NCBI GenBank assembly: GCA_007115705.1
Contig: QXEO01002100.1
Coordinates: 1,798,001-1,862,000 of the forward strand
Length of the DNA: 64,000 nucleotides
Origin: Dactylis glomerata
Lineage: Eukaryota > Streptophyta > Magnoliopsida > Poales > Poaceae
Direction of reading: 5' to 3'
Under the pieces are notes generated by a model. It was not told the origin of the DNA, did no database searches, and saw nothing but the letters and a program-made list of their open reading frames with translations. The stretch's first letter is position 1. Every line of letters starts with the position of its first letter. This document shows, one piece after another, positions 10,104-22,700 of this stretch. The translations under genes were made by a program, and so were the position numbers.

Positions 10104-11756
10104 TGATACGTCTCCAACGTATCCATAATTTTTGATGCTCTATGCCTGTTTTTACACCATTTGCCTAATGTTTCGTTACACTTCGTGGCACTTTTATGCA
10201 TTTTCTGGAACTAACCTACTAACAAGTCGCCACAGTGCCAGTTCCCTGTTTTCTGCTATTTTTGTGTTTCAGAAAAGCCACACAGGAAATATTCTCAGAA
10301 TTGGACAAAACAAGTTCCTGAAGTCTTATTTTTCCCGGAAGCTTCCAGAGATCCGAAGAGGAGGCGGAGTGGGGCCACGAGGGCCCCACACACCAGGGCG
10401 GTGCGGCTGAGCCCCTGGCCGTGCCCCCTATGTGTGAGGCCATCTCGGTCTACTCCTGACGATGCCCCTTCGCCTAAAAAGACCCCCCGACGGGAAAAAC
10501 CTAAGGACCCGATTAATTTTCCAGAAACACATCGCGATCCGCCGCCGTCGTCGACCCGAGATCGGGAGGGTCCAGAAGCTCTTCCCGGCACCCTGTCGGA
10601 GAGGGGAATCACCACCAGAGGTCTTCTTCATCGCCATGCTTGCCTCCGGAGCGATGAGTGAGTAGTCTACCTTGGACTATGGGTCCATAGAAGTAGCTAG
10701 ATGGTTGTCCTCTCCACCATGTGCTTCATGTTTAGATCTCATGAGCTGCCCTACATGATTGAGATCACCGTTATGTAATTCTACATGTTTGATTTGTTGG
10801 GATCCGATGAATATTGGTGTTATGATTGAGTTGCTATACTGAAATATATCTTATGTTATCTCTATGTTGTTTATGATCTTGCATGCTCTCCGTTGTTAGT
10901 AGCTATCTTGGCTGAGTAGTTGCTAGTGACTCCAAGAGGGGGTATTTATGCTCGATAGTGGGTTCATGCCTCTATTTAACCTGGGGAAGTGGCATAAACC
11001 TCTAAGGTTGTAGATGTGCTGTTGCTACTGGGGAGAAAACAACATTCATATGCTCGAGGGCATATGCTTTGTTTACATTACACACTTTGCTTAATGCAAT
11101 TATCTGTTGTTCGCAACTTAATACTCATGGGGTGTTCGGATGATATCCCCGCGAGTGGATTATTAGTCATAGATGCAGTTAGATGGCGGTCTATGTATTT
11201 TGTTGTAATGCCCAGAGTAAATCGCATAGTGATCTTCTTGACATATCACGTTATCTTTATTCTATCAATTGTCTAACTGTAATTTGTTTACCCAGCATGT
11301 GTTATTTATCTATGGAGAGGCACCACTAGTGAACTGTGGACCCCGGTCCTATTTCCATCATATTGCTATTACCTGTTTACTTACTTGCACTGTTTACTTT
11401 ACTCACATACTTCTACTGTTTTCCACTCGATACGCTCATACTCTTTGTTTTAAGCAAACCGGTGAGATTGACAACCTCATCGCAAGTTGGGAACAAAGTA
11501 TTTGGTTGTGTTGTGTGCAGGTTCCACGTTGCTACTGGCCGAAGACGAGTCACCAAGTATCGTTAAACGGCGCCCTTGTTGGAGTGTTATTAAGCCAGTC
11601 CGCATCACCTTCAGTCGTATTGTCTGCTCTTCTCGTGATCGATAAACCTTGGTTTCTTACTGAGGGAAAAGACTTGCCGCTGTGCTCATCATACTTTCCG
11701 CTTGGAGTTTCCTAACTGCCTAGCCATAATCATCATCAACTACACGCCAGCCATCA
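10104..11756 (+). repeat. E1 3' LTR
   Basis: Begins TGATACGTCT and ends CAGCCATCA, directly followed by the AGCGA target duplication. It differs from the 5' LTR mainly by transitions, including the lost TATA box at 10475-10481. Confidence 0.95.
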
Positions 11757-11761
11757 AGCGA

Positions 11762-12080
11762 CGCGGGGCGTTCACCTACCGACGCCGCCGTCGCGGGTAT
11801 TAGAGTTATGCAAACAATGCACCGAATAGGCACAAAAAGGGTGCAAAAGATAGCATCGTACCGATGCTATTCTGTCGGTCTAATTTGTGTGCTGCATATG
11901 TTTGGTTGCAAGTAGGGTCTTCATTTTCTTAAGTTTGTTTTAAACCTCAAATTTGCATATGTTAGCTAAATCAAACTTTGGAAACCAAAACCACTTTGTT
12001 GCCACTCTGACATATTGAGTCCGGAGTCCCTATCTAAGCCATGTATTTTATGACAAACTCAGAATGAAATTTTAATGTCT
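11762..12080. other. Unassigned sequence between E1 and the foldback element
   Basis: The first 40 bp are GC-rich and continue the sequence interrupted at 4355. The rest is AT-rich. A small local inverted repeat, AGCATCGTACCGATGCT, lies at about 11852-11868. No gene seen. Confidence 0.4.
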
Positions 12081-12089
12081 GTTTGAATT

Positions 12090-12644
12090 GAATTTTTGAC
12101 ACATGAGACCACCTGCACGAGTGAAATGCTAGAAAAGACCACCTGTGAAAATTTTTGTCAAAAAAGACCCCCTACGAGTGGCGGCACCCCTGGCCAGGCG
12201 ACACGTGGCACGTGCCGCCTGGGCCAGTGCCGGCAGGCCCCTGCCGCCGTTGCCGTAGGGTTCCGTCCAACGTCGCTCGGCCAGATCACCATGCCGCCAT
12301 CACCATTGGCGGCACCTTGCGGCCACGTCACCATGCCGCCATTGGCATTGGCGGCAAGTGCTTCAAAAATATTTATTTTATTCACTTGCTTTGTTATCTG
12401 CTTTGTTATCAGGCTTGTGCCACGTCACCTTGCCGGCAACGAGGATGGCGGCAGGGCCCACCCGCCGAACGGAGCCATGTGCCGGCAACGGCAACGGCGG
12501 GAGGGGCCTGCCGGCACTGTTCCAGGCGGCACGTGGCACCCAGGGGGTGCCGCCACTCATAGGGGGTCTTTTTTGACAAAAAATTTCGCAGGTGGTCTTT
12601 TCTAGCATTTCACTCGCGCAGGTGGTTTAATGTGTCAAAAATTC
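12090..12644. mobile_element. Mutator-type foldback element (MULE MITE), 555 bp
   Basis: The ends are long inverted repeats of roughly 100 bp opening GAATTTTTGACACAT, with a few mismatches. The 9-bp flank GTTTGAATT is present at 12081-12089 and again at 12645-12653, the duplication length typical of the Mutator superfamily. The interior is GC-rich with GCCGCCATTGGC-like sub-repeats and has no transposase. The open frames across it on both strands are consequences of the inverted-repeat structure. Confidence 0.9.
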
Positions 12645-12794
12645 GTTTGAATTCAAATGTTCTTTTAATGGGGACGTGGACGAGAAGGGACGCCCCTAAA
12701 CACGGACATTGGTGCCAGCACCCCGGAACGCCCTGTCCGACGCTGCCGTCGGACACTGTTTGGGGTGTCAGTGGGTGGGGCCGTTGGCGGCTGC

Positions 12795-15700
12795 TATTAG
12801 AAGAGATAGACAGCTACGTGCGGCATGCGAGGTCTCGGTGGCACATCGGTGATGGATTGATCGAAATCGATTGCTTCTGTTGTTTTCGGACCCAAACCAA
12901 ACTCCCTTCATTTTCTTCGGAACGATAACAACCCAAGCTGCTGGACCTCTGCAAGTGCATGCCATGCAAAAGCAATCGAGCGGGCCGTTGATGTTTCACA
13001 ATCGGCCAATTTAGACTTTAATAGAATGAACTTCTTCAGTACTCGATCGCCATTTTTGTAGGTCTACAGAGGATCATATCACTTGGGAGCTTTAGGAGAG
13101 ATAGACCTGCTATATACGTGTGTGCATGCGAGGTTGGTGGCACGTCGCCGATGGAACGATCGAATGACCCAATCCAAGCTCCCTTGTTTTCCTTTGAAAC
13201 GAGAACTGAACAACCCAAGTTGCTGAACCTCTGCATCCAAGTGCATGACATGCAAAAGCAAACGACCGGCCGTTGATCTTTCACAATCGGCTAATTTAGA
13301 CTCTAACCGAACGAGCTTCTTGGTGACTCGATCGCCATTTTTAGGCATGCAGAAGGACACGAGACCTAATCCCCTGCGCATCAAAACTGTGTCATACGAC
13401 GTCCCCGTCGCAAAGCTAACCATGTCATTAGAACACGGGGCATCCGATGCCAGGCAGGGGAGTGTTAAGTTGACTAACGAACTAACGGAGTAGGCCTTCT
13501 AGACGCACCGATATGAGCAGTGCAGATATGTGATGTGATCGCAGATCAAGTCTGGTTCCTGCCCCTGCTATCTGTTACAGCTACGTGCTAACCAACTGCA
13601 CTGGCGAGAGCAGAAAAGGTGGATTGGACGTTCGTGCTAGCTACTAAACCAACCAAACCTAGCCAGTACCCCCTGAGTAATTAATCTCCCCGTTGACACT
13701 CCTCCAAAACAGGAAATAGTGCAGCAGCTGAGCTGATCCGGCCGAGTTAATTACTCTGGGAGGCAGGAGTAGGACAAACGGTCCCTTTCGTCAACAGATC
13801 GACAGGGTGATTCGGATTCAGCTAAACATGGTTGGTGCTTCCACTCCACCCCGAACATAATCTAGTACGCTGGACATTAACAAATGATGTCGATGTTGGT
13901 CAAATGGCTCGTTCAGCCGCACGTACACCGCTGCAGCGCACGCCGTATCGGGGAGAGAAGATATCGGTCTGTGTGTGGGGCTCCGTTCTTCTCCAGACGG
14001 TGGGCGGTGGGGCGAGCGGCAGGGCTTATCGGTCCAGCTCGGACTGACGGCGCCCTTCATTGGCCGGGCCACCGTGATGACAAAAACTGAGACGGCCAGG
14101 CCCCAGCGCTCACCATTTTGCTAGTCCCACATGCTCACAGCTTCGTGTCGATCCATCCCTGCCATGGCAACTTGCCAAGCTCGGCTGCTTCACTGCTCTG
14201 CCGCTCGGAGCTTGCTCGGTTGCTCCCATCCCATCCATCCTCGATCGCATCCAACTCTCCCGTCTCTGTCGTTGCTGACTAGCCGGTGCTCGTCGATCGA
14301 TCAGCTAGGTGATGGGAGATCACACCTTCATCCTCCACCGATAAAAATCCTAAAATGTAGACTAGTCTGTTGTAGTGGCTCGCGCTGTGCTTTGCAACTG
14401 CCCCCGCAAGCCCGGTGGTACTGCTCCTGCTCAGTCCTGATGCTTCTACTACCAGCAAAAAAGTGCTCTGATTCTTTTCTTCTTCGTTTTTTAGCTCAGG
14501 ACGTCCGTGATCACCTGCTCTAGCTAATTGCTGTACCTAACAGTGGTTTCAGTGTATCCGTGACACCCTGGCGATCGATACGGCGATGGCTACAGAGGCG
14601 TACGCTGTCGCTGTGCTAGTTACGTGCTGTCGCTGGATTGCTCGTGCACCGACGCCCGTCCGTGTCCCCGGTTCTTCTAACGTCCATACACCCGTCATGA
14701 ACGCAAGACGCTGTTCCTCAGCTGGCTCGCAGCTTCAGTTTTTTTTTTCATGACGTTGTCGACTTAATTGATCTAGCTTTGCTTTCGGTAACGGTTCTAA
14801 CTTATGGCTGACATTTTAAACTGAAGAAATGTATGCGCTCAGTTCTTATGATATTTATTTGGCAGTTATTTTCATGACTAGGTGATGTTTGTCCTTACCT
14901 AGAACTTGTAATAGATTAGGTGATGTTCGTGTTCTTTTCTTTGAAAGGAATGCGGTAGGGGAAGCCCCTACAACGTATTTTTTTTTTGAAATAATACGAA
15001 CCCAAATCTGTATTTGCGAGGACTTAAACCTTGATAGCTTAGGTTGTACATTCACTTTCCTAACAAGTGAGCTAGGCTCACTTATATCATCAAATATGCA
15101 CAGTTTCATTTTTGGTACACCATAAACGTCTACTCCCTCGAATACATCTACTTAGTTAATCTTTCTTGCATTTCTAGACGTAGTCGGTTCTTGCTCACTT
15201 AATTACTCATGTTTCACTAATCCATCAATCTCTTGATGCTCCAGTAGTAGAATTTGGTGTTGTATTATGTCTAGGTATGCATATTATTTTTCCTTGCGTC
15301 TTCATTTGTATGTTCTATGGTGGTAGACCACAAAAATCCTTGGGTCATTTGTATGTTACTACAAGTATGATGAACACGGGGAAAATGAAGAAAGTGAACC
15401 ATTCAGAAAGTTTCTTCTATTTCAAGGAAACAATCTAAAGGTTATAGAAGTAATCAAATATAAATTTACAAGCAGTTATAGTCTTTTTCTCGCATATATT
15501 TACTTTAAATTTAATTTGGAAAATAGATCAAAAATTCATTTAATTTTAGAAACTACAAAATCCTCTAAGTACCACAACTTGTATTGACAAGGCTGCATTC
15601 AGCGATTGCCTTAAAATGTTTTCTTGAAGTCAAATCGCACTCATGCTAATCAGAATAAAACATTAGTCTTTTGATGTCTTCTAACTCATTGGCGTGGGAC

Positions 15701-16345
15701 ACCTTCAGGCTTATCAATGACGAGCATGCCCGTTCTATGCATGTTTTGGGGCCGAAGCCAAGTCATAATAAATGTAATTATTTATACTGAACTTTTGTAC
15801 TTATTTATAACCTTTTTATTTCAAATCACAGTCATAGATAACATATTATGCTAGATTTAAACCATATAACTTAATTAAATTTCCATTTATTTTTACTATA
15901 TTGACCCTTAGAGAGATGTTTAAACCAAATCTTTCAAAATTTTGGAAAATAAAAAAAAAAGAAAAGATGCCATGTCTTCTCAGATTTATTTCTAATATGT
16001 GCATGCCTTTAGTCCATATATAGGTATGTGCATCCTCAGCTATCTTGACATAGATCACTAAATCAGATGGAAAAGAATATCGTGATAAAGATATTTTTAT
16101 GATTTGATGTACTTAGATAATAAATCTATATTCTAGATGGTATTTGAGAGGATATTGTCAAAACAATTTGAGGGGCGGTCTACCGACGCATGCGAGGTGC
16201 ATCTCTTGACAAATATTTAATCTTTTTTATTTGACAAAACATAATTGGAAAATGTCGATGGAAACTAGCAACCAGGCACTAAACTTTATCGTGGTTTCAC
16301 TACTCAACTGTTCTGAGGTCGTAGCTTAGAGTAGAGTTGATGATG
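12795..16345. repeat. Segmental duplication, copy A
   Basis: This sequence is repeated, diverged, as copy B (19480-33185 less later insertions). Matching landmarks: 13440-13500 with 27800-27840, 14055-14130 with 28350-28430, 14850-14930 with 29265-29335, 15480-15600 with 32100-32220, 15760-15900 with 32240-32370, and 16255-16345 with 33110-33180. No recognisable gene product is encoded; 14120-14520 and the AT-rich rest hold only short frames. It could be an old intergenic or promoter region duplicated in near-tandem, or part of an uncharacterised repeat. Confidence 0.8.
12803..13354. repeat. Tandem pair of ~265-bp units (U1, U2) within copy A
   Basis: U1 (about 12803-13070) and U2 (about 13098-13354) align along their length. 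Both start near GATAGAC, contain GCATGCGAGG, then TGCAAAAGCAA, and end at CTCGATCGCCATTTTT. In copy B, U1 corresponds to 19485-19590 (partly deleted) and U2 to 27471-27715, with the LINE at the junction. Confidence 0.8.
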
Positions 16346-17284
16346 AGCGGGATAGAGAATGAAAAGAAAAGAAAAGTTGATCATCGACGGCTGCTGCCTA
16401 GCCTAGAGCTGTTAGCCGCTGGCTTTACAGACGGGGGTCGTGCCATGCATCCCTTAACTCGTACTCCTCCTGGCATATAAATTGACTAACCAGGAATGTC
16501 AGGTCAAATGCAACGTGGTTTAGGCTAAATGGCTAATGCAGACGACTTATTAACAAGCAAATGCCATCGTGCGGGTGCGCTATCGCTTATCGGGCAAAAG
16601 GCAGTCGTCTCTCGTCCCGCCGGCTAACCAAAGAAACAGAGCGCGTCGTTCCACCAGGCACCGTTCGTCGCACCTGGGCAAAATGTTGTGCATCCTCACG
16701 TGGAAGGTCAGTGTGTGGTGTGATTTTTGCGTCGTCGTCGTCTTCGCCAGTCCAGCTTTTGCTAGCCGGAGAGTGGAAGCTGCCGAACTGTCGTATATAT
16801 TCAGTGGTCAAAACTCAAAACTGGAAGAGCCTTTCGCCCGGTCGTGTCCTGTTCTGCATGGCACCCAACACCTGGAATTTTGAATTTTGATGGTGTCAAA
16901 CCAAACTGTGATCGTTTGCGCCGCCATATGGCAGCACTGTCTAGGATCGGTCGTCATGGGTGGCATAGTGTATGAGTACGACGCTCGAAACACAAGGATC
17001 GACTCAGAGAATTGTGAGATTGTCCGAAATTTGGGTTTCGTTTTGTGTACGTATAGGAGTATGACAATTTCAAATTTGCTAACGGTTGACAATAAGCTCC
17101 GGCTTCCTTATATCACTGCAGTATGTCAACTCTCGCAGCAGCCTCTCTATATATCAATGCCGGTCGTGATCAATTTTTGCAGGTTATGCACAAATCTACA
17201 TATTAGATCCATATGTGGTCCTATCTTCTTTCCGAGGATCAGCCGGGATTTATGGATACTTGTTGCACTCGGTTAACGGCGGTC
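16346..17284. other. Unassigned single-copy sequence
   Basis: Lies between duplication copy A and a LINE remnant. A TATA-like CATATAAATTG sits near 16475, and two frames (16561-16890, 16569-16883) overlap out of phase with no recognisable domain. I do not call a gene. No repeats or inverted termini seen. Confidence 0.35.
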
Positions 17285-17510
17285 GTTCGGGCTATGTTCA
17301 ACCAGGATGGCTGGCGGCATATTAATAGGATACAAGATGCTTAGAGTATCTATGTATTTGCTTTTCCGTTGGCTGATCCATGTCGCAACTTTATGAGGCC
17401 CATAAAACTTGTATCTTAAACTGCTACTTTGATACTGTTTTTGTTTAATAAAGGACCGTGTGCATCGCTCTGATGCAGAGGCCGGGCATCCGTTTCAAAA
17501 AATATCTCTT
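17285..17510 (+). mobile_element. 5'-truncated LINE tail
   Basis: GTGTGCATCGCTCTGATGCA followed by GAGGCCGGGCAT (from 17459) parallels the 3' end of the full LINE (GTGTGCATCGTGTTATGCAG followed by AGACCGGATGT, from 27390). Upstream bases also have the character of a plant L1-type 3' end, including an AATAAA at about 17446. It is a fragment without coding capacity. Confidence 0.55.
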
Positions 17511-18320
17511 TACCTGGATCCAGCAGGTGGAATTGTTCAATGTGGAGGCACGTTGTGTGTTGGAATTGTCCGCGAGGTCCCATATATATGCATCAAGTTG
17601 CCCTGATCAATCATTAGAGAAGTCTTCTCACTACTCCACTAGTTAATTCCGATTGTTCTACTAGGACGAACTCAGCCTCTCTTCTCTGTTCGTTTAAAAT
17701 GGAACGGTACAACTGAAGGATCGATTTCACCGTTTCTCTACACAGCTGCCCTTCTGAAACTGCCTGCCTCGAAGAAATCATTTCCAAAATGACTAAGAAT
17801 ATCTCTACCAGATGCCGGATGTCAACCCGGTTTCATTTTCCAAAAAAAAAATGTCAACCCGGTCCAGAAAATAACCACCTTTTGGTATTAGGCAAAAAAA
17901 AAACTACCCACGTAGATACCGGAAAACAGGTTGGTCCGGATAAAAATTTCCAGCTCCGCCGATTTTTGACCCATGACACAAGTACACACCATATGTGCAG
18001 TTTTTGGCCTCCTAAATCGAGCGTCCCCGTCGTTCACAGACACTCCACGCCGCGGAAAAGCTTTCCCGCCCGCTGCCGCTCCTTTCCCCCCCTCTTGTGA
18101 GCTCTCGGGCAATGGTTTCGTTCCCCGCCCACCACCTCAACTGCCCCGCCGCCATGGACCTGTCGCCGAGTTTGATAGGAAGCAACACATCGATCCACAG
18201 AGCTTGAATCGTGGGGGCCATCGATTTGCACGCTCGTCCGCCGATGCACCCGCCCCGGTTCGCCGTCCCTGGAGGTGAATTTAGCGAAATCACTATCATT
18301 ATTTAAGAATACGCGAGGTT
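17511..18320. other. Unassigned sequence before the Harbinger remnant
   Basis: Two A-runs (17845-17854 and 17894-17902) and a GC-rich stretch (18000-18270) with short overlapping frames on both strands. It may be the 5' part of the Harbinger element, but no terminal repeat is visible. Confidence 0.35.
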
Positions 18321-19430
18321 TTGCGTGAACATAGAAATTTGGTTGTAGATGAGTTCGTCCACTGCGACAATTCCGGCATAGAATATTTCGTTTACGATGA
18401 CAATATCGATAATCTCATTCTGGTGGCCTCCGTAGACGAGGCCGGCAAGAAACAAAATCACCGAGGCTCGGCATTTGGACTCCTTGGCATTCCTTGCAAT
18501 CAAGCGCTGGCAATCAGATGCTCAGAAATATTACTTCGCCAAGGTTTAAACCTACCCACCTCATCTCTTTCATAGGTGTTATCGAATGTAGAGAGAGATT
18601 TTTTCTAAATTGTTCAAGCTTGCGAGGAAAACTCCGTTTGTCACTCGCCGGGAGATGATGTCTATCTCCTCGGATTTAGTCCATATCAAAAGATATTAGC
18701 CGCAATGAGAGTGATTGCTTAAGACCGAATTTCTATCCCAGATTGAGTCATTACACCAAAGTATCTTCACATTGGAGAAGATACCACACTCAAGTTTTGT
18801 GTGGCCGTTTACAAAGGCTTTGATCCGAATTTTTGGTGTTGTGTACCTCTGAGCTCCGAATGAGGAGGACACAAAGAGGTTGATTGCACACGTTGAAGCA
18901 AGAGGACGACCGGATAAGCTTTGGAGCGTGTATTGCATGCACTGGAGGTGGAAGAAATGCTCTACTTCTTGGCACGAGCAGTACATCAGTCTTCATCGCG
19001 ATCCAACTATTGTTCTTGAAGTAGTGGCCTCGGAGGACTTGTCGATTTGGCATTGTTTCTTTGGGTTGCCCGGGCCTGTCAATGACATCAAGAACTTGTT
19101 GAGATCTCCTATATTTGCTAGCCTTGCTAGTGGAGATGCTCCGACTCACAACTATACATTCAATTGTCATCGCTATACACTGGGGTATTATCTAGCCGAC
19201 GCCATCTATCCTTCCTGGTTAACATTTGTGAAGACCATCTAACACTCAAAATCCAAGAAGGAATATCATTTTTTCTCGGCTTGAGAAACATGCCAGAAGG
19301 ACATTAAGAGAGATTTGGTTTGTTGCATGATCGATTTACAATTGTTCGAGGTTATGCTCGTTATTGGGACAAAAGGTCTTTATACAATATCATGAATGCA
19401 TGGATTTGGAATTTTCTTCGATAATGTTGG
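18321..19430 (+). pseudogene. Broken PIF/Harbinger DDE transposase
   Basis: Fragments of a DDE_Tnp_4-type nuclease appear in order but in different frames. 18321-18575 holds the N-terminal part, with LVASVDEAGKKQNHRGS typical of plant PIF/Pong-like transposases. 18880-19242 carries the core, with WHCFFGLPGPVNDIKNLLRS and later GYYLADAIYPSW followed by TFVKTI. About 19320-19410 encodes a degraded C-terminal piece with the FTIVRGYARYWDKRSLYNIM signature. Stops and frameshifts separate the pieces, and the region between 18575 and 18880 is badly degraded. The enzyme would have cut and pasted its own element with 3-bp target duplications; this copy cannot. Assignment is by conserved motifs read by eye. 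Confidence 0.8.
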
Positions 19431-19479
19431 TAGCCATGTCAAACCCTAGAAGAAAACCTAGACCATAATTTTTCTTCGG

Positions 19480-19684
19480 TAATGTTGATAGACCTGCTAA
19501 GTGCGGGCATGCGAGGTCGGTGGCACATCGCCGATGGAATGGGCTTCTTCAGGACTCGATCGCCATTTTTGTAGGCCTATGGAGTACAGAGGGACACTTG
19601 GGCGCCCCAAACTGACACTGAAGGCTAGGAGCATCATATCACATCATACCACTTGGGCGCTTTAGGAAAGCTAGACCACCGTTC
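19480..19684. repeat. Segmental duplication, copy B, 5' part
   Basis: Aligns to 13026-13105 and parts of U1 in copy A: GCATGCGAGGTCGGTGGCAC, CTCGATCGCCATTTTTGTAG and CACTTGGGCGCTTTAGG. It ends where the LINE starts; the sequence matching U2 resumes at about 27471. Confidence 0.75.
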
Positions 19685-19746
19685 AAAAAAAAAAGAGACC
19701 TACCTACACGCGTCGGTCGGAGCTCACCGTCACTGACACGAGACGA

Positions 19747-22700
19747 GTGAGTGGCCGAAATATTACGTGGACCATGGTGGGAGACGGGGCTCGTCGCCGG
19801 CGCTTGACCTTGGCGCCGACGCTGCGTTCTTCTGCCCAATCCACCTCGCCGGGGATCGGATCCTCTGGATCGAGGTTCAGGTGTCTCAGATCTGATGACG
19901 ATTCAGACGGGGACGATGGTCCGGCTGCCGTCGCTAGGGATGTTGCCAGGCGAGTTTTTGTCGATGATTTTGAGGATGAGCCGGCGAGGGCAAAGGAGGA
20001 TTTCATCCAGGATTTCTGGAATGAGATTGGGTTCTCGACGCCGGCGTCCCGGTTCTGGGAGAAGGGCTCGGCAGCAGCGCCGACGGTTGCAGGTAACATT
20101 TCTTATGTTTCTGGTTGCAGGGAGCAGGGTTCGGAGGAGCGCCCCGGTCCGGTGGCGACGACACCACTGTCGGCGACGCCCCATAGCTCGGCGGTGTCGC
20201 CGCCGGTTCCCCAGGGAAGGGCTACTTCTCCATTGGGGATTCGGATGTCTAGGCTCCCGAGGCTGGGACCGTGGAGAGGCCCGTTGCCGAGACGGCGGAT
20301 CACGCCACTTCCAGTGCTGGGTCAATTCATGGACCTGAAGGTCAAGGTGCCGCTGGCTGCTCCGGTGGCTGCTTCGTCGGCGATCGGGAGCGGGCTGGAG
20401 TCAGGGCATGGCGCGAGATTAGCGGCTCCTCAAAACCAGCCGTTACTGCATGCGGATGATCCCGGTCGTCCGCTGGGGTTGTCTCTCCGCCGTCGGATCA
20501 TGTCGCTTCGATCGCGGTGGGATAACCCTAGTTGGGTACGATCTGGGTCGAATACTACGACTCATGCAGCCGCTGCTTCACCGTTCTCGCCGCCGATCGC
20601 CTCGTCTTCGCCGCCAAGCGTCTCGCCTTCGCCCCCGACCAACTCCTCGTTGCCCGCAACCTTCTCTAGGTCTGCTCCTGCTACTTCGCCGGCCTCCCGC
20701 TCCTTCGCCGCTGTGGTGGCGGGCCGCCCGCCAGGTGCCATGGCCGGGGTGCCACCTCGACTTCCGCCGCAGGGCGGTGCTCCTGGAGTTCAGCAGACTC
20801 TGCAACAGCCTGCGATGGCACCTCAGGCCACCTTCCAGGGCTATGGAGGGCCGACTGGTTTTCAAGCCACCGCGCCTGTGTCTGCACCCGGGCAGGTTCC
20901 TCCCGGTCCTCAGGGTTTTCGTCCTCCCTCACCGTACCTTCTCCGGCAGCCGGCGCCTGCTGCCTATATTCCTTACCAGTATCAGCAAAGTTTGCAGCAG
21001 ATGCCGTATGGGTTGCCGCAGAGTGTTCTGCCTTTTCAAGCCGTAACGAGCGCCCAGAATCCGTAGTATGGGGCGTTGTCTCAACAGCCTGCTGCCCAGC
21101 AAGGTGCACATGGTGCAGGTTCTTCATCTACTGCGCAGAAGTGCAAGAAAAAGAAGAAACAGGCGCCGGCTATTCAGGGCATGCCTTCTACTCCTCCGGT
21201 TGTGAATCATCAGGCTTCGTTTGCTCATCCGGCTGCATACCCTGTGTTCTAGCCGGACTTCCGCCTGGTCAGTTCGGTGGCGCGCCGTTTCTTCCTAGGA
21301 ACCAAACCGGATCGGTTGCGCCTACTGTTCAGAACACAAGTGCTTTGCAGACTTCTTCTACCGGCCCGGTGGCTGACTCTAGCAAAGGGAAAAAGGCTGT
21401 CCACTGCTGGAAATGTGCTGTCGACACTCATGCGTCAAAAGACTGCACGGCCATCCATTACTGTATGGTCTGCAACAACAGTGCTCACCCTACTTGTCGT
21501 TGTCCTACTTTAAAATTGCCGAAGCCGCTTGCTTTTCTTACCGGCTGTGGTGATATTGATACCCTAAATTTGCATCTACCTGATAATGTGATCAAACCAC
21601 ATTTGGTTCCTTCTAGTACACCCACAGCTTTGGTAAAGTTCTCTGGTGTTTCTGTTCCGGCAAAGATCATTGAATCTCAAATGGCGCAGATATGTCCAGG
21701 ACGCTCTCAATGGAAGTGGGAAGCTATTCCGCATGGAACCGATGCTTATCTGATTGCCTTTCCTTCTGCTGAGGATTTACAGCATGTTGATGGTATGCGA
21801 TTGGGAGTTCCCTCTTCCACGGCTCAGCTTACTATTTCCTCGTGGAGATTTCAGGATATTCCTCCTATGGTGGTCCTTCAGCCGTTCTGGGTTCAGGTGG
21901 AGGGGGTCCCTCACTCAGTACGTCACTTCCATGGCCTTTGGGCTGTCGGTTCTCTCCTTGGTGCTACGCAAGATGTTGATCTTGTAACTCTACGTAGTAG
22001 AGTAATTGTTCGTATCCAGCTGGCCATGATGGACACCAAATGCTTTGATACCAACTCCGATGATAAAGATCATTTTGCCAGAGCTGTGGTTTTGCTTAAT
22101 CTCAATGGCTATGAGTTTCAATTTCGTCGCGAAGCCCCAGATTTTATTCCAGATCCCAATTTCAAATCGTATTTCTGGACTCGTAAGGAGGATGGTGCTG
22201 ATGGTGACATGGGTAATGATGGAGCAGGTTCTGGTTCCGGTTCTTCTGCTCGACCGCTTATGTCTGCGGCTACCAACATGGAAGGTTGACACTTCTAATA
22301 CGGTGGGATCAGCTCCGCACGGCAAGACAGTGTCACAGTTTTCTTGGTCGCCTGGAGATACTGTGATTGCGGTCACTCCATTCAATCCCAATCCATGTAC
22401 ACCTCGTGGAATTGAGATTGTGGAGAGAGCACGCACAGTTTCGCCACTTCTGATCGCTCCTTTGAAGTCAGGTACGGCGGATGGTTCTTTTTCCGGGCAG
22501 TCTTTGCCAGCTAGTCCTGCCAGCAGCGTGTCGCTGAGAAGCAAACCAGTGGCGCCTGCGAAGGGTCGTTCCAACATGCTTAAACGGACGCTGTCGAGGG
22601 AGGCTCCAGCTGAGCTGACGGCACGCCGGGAGTCTGGTGCGCTCACCGCGTCGGACGGCAAGACAGTGACTACTGTGGACGTACTTGAGCAGGACGCGTT

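Larger units (their letters stand above)
4361..11756 (+). mobile_element. E1: complete Athila-type non-autonomous LTR retrotransposon
   Basis: Both LTRs, PBS, polypurine tract and a perfect 5-bp target duplication (AGCGA at 4356-4360 and 11757-11761) are present, so both boundaries are exact. The 7396-bp element has LTRs of 1652 and 1653 bp and a single 342-residue reading frame where gag would start. There is no reverse transcriptase, RNase H or integrase, so it must be moved in trans. By eye about 25 differences separate the first ~440 bp of the two LTRs, mostly transitions, with fewer further on. That suggests an insertion on the order of one to two million years old at commonly used grass rates (inference). 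It shares ORF and non-coding chassis with E4. Confidence 0.95.

Noticed and set aside
12096..12608. Six overlapping frames of 72-169 residues on both strands
   Set aside because: They lie within the inverted-repeat Mutator foldback; the same residues are read from both arms, and there is no domain.
16561..16890. Two overlapping frames of 104-109 residues after a TATA-like motif
   Set aside because: They read the same bases in different phases, neither has a recognised domain, and codon pattern gives no reason to prefer one.
19747..21066. A 439-residue proline/serine-rich frame as a possible host gene
   Set aside because: Its in-frame continuation past the stop leads into zinc knuckles and a DUF4283-like region directly before a LINE ORF2, so it is LINE ORF1.
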